Source: Malachius bipustulatus
Taxonomy: Eukaryota; Arthropoda; Insecta; Coleoptera; Melyridae
Assembly: GCA_910589415.1 (NCBI GenBank)
Contig: OU342632.1
Coordinates: 44,505,341 to 44,569,340, forward strand
Length of the DNA stretch: 64,000 nt
Direction of reading: 5' to 3'
Both the position numbers and the translations under genes were made by a program. Within the stretch, counting starts at the first letter, position 1. Each line of letters starts with the position of its first letter. The notes beneath the pieces were generated by a model. The model was not told the DNA's origin. It worked only from the letters and a program-made list of their open reading frames with translations, and did not search any database. This document shows, piece after piece, positions 27,401 through 33,400 of the stretch.

Positions 27401-30400
27401 CAAACTGCAAGATGCTCAACTATTAAGCTGAAGTCTGCCGTTGAAATTAGCCTCATTACTTGTGCCACTTGGTACATGGAGATTTTGTTTGCTTCTTTAG
27501 CTACAAATTATTCTAGTGCAGTGCCAGGCTACGTGACCGCGCTCTTACAGAAGAAAGCCGAAAGCAAAGAACGTTTAAATGTTGCCCAAAAATTCTGAAA
27601 AAAATTCAGGCATGTTCTCTGGGAAAAATTAAACATTTTTATCTGGTCCTGTTTTTCCAAATACATACTCGTAGTTTCGGGTGAAAACAAAATCTCTTGG
27701 AAACAAATATCTAGCGACCTACCTGTACTACTTGAAAAAACTTGATTTTCACTCCTTTTCTTAAGAAAGAAGAAGAAAGAATGACGTTGACAGTCAATTT
27801 TTTTATTTAAGGATCGGAAAATTGTTTTTTTTTACGAAAGAGTCCTAGTTGGAAACTTTCTTTTCTTTTTAAAACACAGACCGTGTAAGCTCGTTTGTGT
27901 TAATTAATCAATTTTCAATCGTTTGTGATGTGGTAAAACGATAACAGGTATGTCGATCTAGTTCTTTATATTTAAATAGCAACTTATGTTATCATTTCTC
28001 TTAGCAGAGAGCAGTATTGAGTTGCCGAGGCAATGTCTAAAAGGCAGAGAGGTATATAAAATATTTCCAGCGACGGCGGAGATGTGAATTCTAGACAGCC
28101 CAAATAATATTCGTTAATTGGTAAGGAATTAATCCTAGTATGTTAATGAAGTTCAAATTAAGTTTCACAATTTTCAGGACTTTTTCCTCCTAGTTTTTAC
28201 CTTATACTTGAGTCTTTTCGTTTCTCTTTAATTTTTATTATGATAAATGATCGGACTTGATATCGTCCTTTGTGACCGAGACATAAGGGCGACAATCGGG
28301 GTGAAGCCAGCTCATCAGCTTTGCTGAAGCGTTAGACTCGTCCAACACTGCCGGAGTAAACGTTTACCGAAGTACTCCTTAGATAAGGTATATTGAGCGG
28401 CCATTTTAGGAAACCAATTGTTTTCAAGTGTCGAGGTAGCACAAGTTTTATTGTTTACAACATATTGTTAATTTATATATTTTAAATGTAAATATATATT
28501 TTTTTTCCTTAAATTATGCTGCATCAACCTCTGTGGGTTATTAGCAGCTGGATCCGTTCTCTATATCAGGTTGTAGACATTAGCTGCCTTTAGGAAGTCT
28601 ATAAGATCGCTGATACGTTCTGGGTCGTTTAGGATTTCGCTGGAAGTCCCGATTCTGTGTCTGTCTCGCAGTGGTTGCAGATCTGGACACGCGAACATGA
28701 TATGGTGCATGGTCAGTGAAATGTTGCATGTGGTACAGGTAGGAGGGTTCTGTCTGGATAGTAAGAAGGCGTGAGTGAGTCTTGTGTGGCCCAGTCTTAT
28801 TCTGCTCAGTTATACCTGGTCGTACCTGAGTTCAGGTAGGGGTAACTTACTTGTGACAGAGGGTTTGATTGTCCTCAGGTGAGATTGGCTTCTGTTCCAT
28901 TCGTCTTGCCACAGTCCCTGCATTTCCGTTTTGATGAGTGATCTGTGGTCATTGGGAAAGTGGACATTGGTAATTTGTTGGTGTTCTGACGCGGCTGTTA
29001 TCTTTGCTAGCCTGTCTGCCCTCTCATTTCCCTCGATGCCAACGTGTGAAGAAGAAAAAATAAAGAGAGTTTTGTTTGAGCTCTCTGCTAGTCTAGCTTT
29101 TATGAGTTTTACCAGTGGATTTTTGGGGTAGAGCTGCTTTAAGGCCGTGAGTGAACTCAATGAATCTGAGCAGATGACGTAACGATGTACGGGAGAGGCA
29201 TTTATGATTTCTATGACTTTAAGGATAGCATACAGCTCAGCTGTGAAACTACTGCATGAGATTGGTAGTCGATATCCCCATTCCTCTGTAGGAGTAATTA
29301 CAGCACAGGACACTTTTCCATCAGATTTAGATCCATCTGTGTATATTTCTATATATCTAGGGTATTGGGAGATAAGTTTTTTGAAGTGTGCAGTAAGCGA
29401 TTGATGGCCAGTTGTAACTTTATTGAATCTTGTGAGCGAGAGGTTTATTTGTGGTATATTCAACGTCCAAGGGGGTGGAGAGTGGGGAGGAGGTGATTCT
29501 TGAAGTTTACATTATTAGTAATGTTCATTAAAATGAATGATTGATCTATTTATTTTTCTTAATTTTCTAAATGTTTTCTTAAGTAGCGTTAGTTCTACAG
29601 GTGTTCCTTCAAATTTCGAAAATAACCGTCCATTAGCTACGATTTCTGATCGCAGTTTTCAAGCTAGGGGACTAAAATTTTCGTGGAAGTAATATATCCA
29701 TAAGAAGTGGTCTGGCATTGCATTTGAGAAAAATCGATAGAGCCGTTTCAAAATGACGACCTTTTGAATTTAGGAACAATGGCTATTTTTTGAACCCCTG
29801 TATTTGCAGAATAGAAAAAAAAAACTTTTAAATCAAATTAACAAGATGGGAAGAAACGGAATCGTAGCTTCACTTGCCGTCAAAAAATCCACCAAGCGAC
29901 GGCGTCTGCGGTGAACGACGGCAATTCCGTCAGTGGGCTCTCGTACTATAATGGTGTGTCAATATTATTATGTGTGTAATTAATATTAAGTGACAATATT
30001 ATAATATTGACATTAAAAAAAATTATAATGACTTGAAAAAAAAATTACAGGCGAGTTATACCTAATCTCTGGATTGGGAGAAAAACACAATGTGTGGATC
30101 AAGAGATATTTCCACAAAGTATGCAAGAGCAAAATGTAAAAAGAATTACTTTAAACCGAAGAAACGACGTAGCTGACCTGAGCCTGTTCTACAGAAATTA
30201 TGGGTAGTGTTCAAAAGACGTGGCCCGTTTGATCCCTCATAGAACCAGGCCGGGCAGAACACGTCGAGCCACAATAGTTCAATTCTATCATGTTCAGTTC
30301 GTTACACCTCGTACCACCCTACTTCTTTTAAGTACAGAACCACATCATCCATTCGGAATAGGGGGTGTCTTTCATGAGGAATACAACCTGCAACGATTCA

Positions 30401-33400
30401 AAGTCAACGTGAATGGATATACAGTGCTTCCCAAAAGTAACGGATAAATTCGATAAAACGGAGAGGGCTGTTTTTTTGAAAAAATAAAAAAACAGGTCGA
30501 TTTTGTTTTTGAGTTGTTCAACTTTTGACATAATATTGGGGTATACAGGGTGATGCGCGAAAAAGTGGTGACGTCATCTGTATTTTTTTTAAATGGCAAC
30601 ACTTATTTTTTATTCCATTTTTTGATACTTCATTCAATTGCCAATACGGTAATGTAATCATTTTGTAACCTTAAACGACGAAATTTCTGTGAAAATAACT
30701 TAATTTGGAGACATTCAATTCAATAGACAGATTTAATAGATTTAATTTAATTTAATTTAACAGATTTAATTTAATACACTTAATTTAATAGACAGATCTT
30801 ATAAAATTACCATGGAAACAGTCATTTTTATTTGATATTTTTTTATTTTTATCGCTAATGTTCCGATTTTCACATCAGTAAAAAGTGCACAATGTCGACT
30901 CACAAGCTGTTTTCTCAGAAAATTCCTTATTTAAGGTTACAAATTGATTACATTACCATACTGGCAATTAAATGAAGTATAAAAAAATGGAATAAAAAAT
31001 AAGGGTTGCCATTTAAAAAAAATACAGATGACGTCACCACTTTTTCGCGCATCACCCTGTATACCCCAATATTATGTCAAAAGCTGAACAACTCAAAAAC
31101 AAAATCGACCTGTTTTTTTATTTTTTCAAAAAAACAGCCCTCTCCGTTTTATCGAATTTATCCGTTACTTTTGGGAAGCACTGTATATCTTCGCTCATGC
31201 ACCTCTTCCAGAGCGTCATAGCAGGGATTTCGCTGCAATGCAAGCTCCTTTTCAATTAAAAAAGAATACAAAATGTCGAGTCAACTGCTATTAACAATCA
31301 ATAGGTAATTGGTTGGATGTGAATAGTTCACTGGCTTCACAATAGAAATAGAAAAGTACAGCAGAAATTAAGCTCTGTATAATACTGTCTATTAAAAGCA
31401 ACGGAAAGCCTAATTATTATTGTAGATTGGTCAATATTACGTATTCCACAAAAAAGCTTCAACATTCAGGCATTCGGGGCTTAAAAGCTAATTAGTCAAT
31501 TACTTGCACGAATAAATAGGGACACAACAAACAGCTAGAACTGACCTGGGAATAGTTGTGAATTTTTTATCATTACCTAATCCTGAAAGCACGAGTATTG
31601 TGCAATAAGTCATTTGCATGCGGTCAAATAAAATTGTCGTGATTTTAGAAATGTTATACAAAATTTATGAAACTTACACGTAAAGCAAGCAATGGAATAA
31701 AGAATGTTGGATGGATTTGAAAGCAAACCTGATTTTGATTTTAGTTCAAAAGGTACTGGTCTAACTTATTTACAAGACTTTTGATATATAAAATTTCTGC
31801 TTAAATATCTATAAAACTTCATTTATACAACTTAAATTGACATAAAATTAGGAAACGAAACGAATTTTGTTGATTTTTCTTTGCTGTATAATTTTTTTTC
31901 ACCACTTTATCCGGCTTATACCCAGTTAGATCACGCTACCTGGTTTTAATCTCTTATTTCATTCATCAGCAAATAATATAACCCTCTGATTATATTTTAG
32001 AAAAATTACTAGACAGTTTTATGTCTTAATTAATTTGAGAAAAGTATCTGATGTAAATATAGGATATTTTATTATCTGGCAATAGTGCAAAAACCAAATA
32101 TTAAACATAAGAGTATGTTCCAGATCTAGATTCTAGAAATGAATAAGGACAGTAGTTTATCTCGTGGTGGAGTAGAGCCATGGATTTTAAAACGTGATTT
32201 AAAGCGTGATTCTCCGGATTTGAGAAAATGTTCAAACTTGATTTATTTTATTTCAATAAAAAGAGTTAAGCTAGTTTGAACAATGACTGACAGACTCGTT
32301 TGCACCAGCACCTTGATCTCGAACCACCATCGTTACTCGTGCATGAGCTCTTTGATTTTATCCTCACATTTTCAGCTGGAAATATTTTGACCGATTAATC
32401 TTGTCAAATCTCAAAAGATGTGCAAGTTTTCTGTTTTCATGTTAAGGATGTGCACGACATTTTAGAAAAAAATTCATATATTCACAGGCTGACCATATTA
32501 TGTTCTTTTTGACATGTTTATTGGGGAACGAAGTTTCCCATGCCTGATGTGTCTATGCGGTGTCTATTATAGAAGTGTATAATAAACTGCGCCAAACTTT
32601 AGTTATATTTTTAATCCTTAAAGTGACGAGCTCTAAAGGTATTTTTGCTACTCTTGGAGCGGGTGAATACAAAAACGGTTCTTTACTACATTCTGCCTGA
32701 ACTCAACTTCAAGACTTCCTGCCTTTACATGGAACAGTTCTAAAACTTTACCTGGGAAGAAATCGGGAAGTTTTAGTTACAGCAAAACGAAGAAAATCGT
32801 CTCCATTTCTGTGGCATATCATTCATAACACGAAATACAAACTACTGCAACTAATGATTGAAGTTAGGATTGAATAGATGAGGATTGGACAAAAATAATT
32901 CATTACGGCTGTGCGGTATGAGGATTGTGGACATAGGGGACATGACTACGTACTTTGGGAGCCATATTGTTTAGAAAGTCAACACGGATATTTCTGTTCC
33001 ATTATAGCAATAAATTTTTCCATTGCATGATGTAATTATAATATGGCTCCCAAAGTACGTAGTCATGCCCCCTATGTCCACAATCCTCATACCGCACAGC
33101 CGTAATGAATTATTTTTGTCCAATCCTCATCTATTCAATCCTAACTTCAATCATTAGTTGCAGTAGTTTGTATTTCGTGTTATGAATGATATGCCACAGA
33201 AATGGAGACGATTTTCTTCGTTTTGCTGTAATTAAAACTTCCCGATTTCTTCCCAGGTAAAGTTTTAGAACTGTTCCATGTAAAGGCAGGAAGTCTTGAA
33301 GTTGAGTTCAGGCAGAATGTAGTAAAGAACCGTTTTTGTATTCACCCGCTCCAAGAGTAGCAAAAATACCTTTAGAGCTGGTCACTTTAAGGATTAAAAA

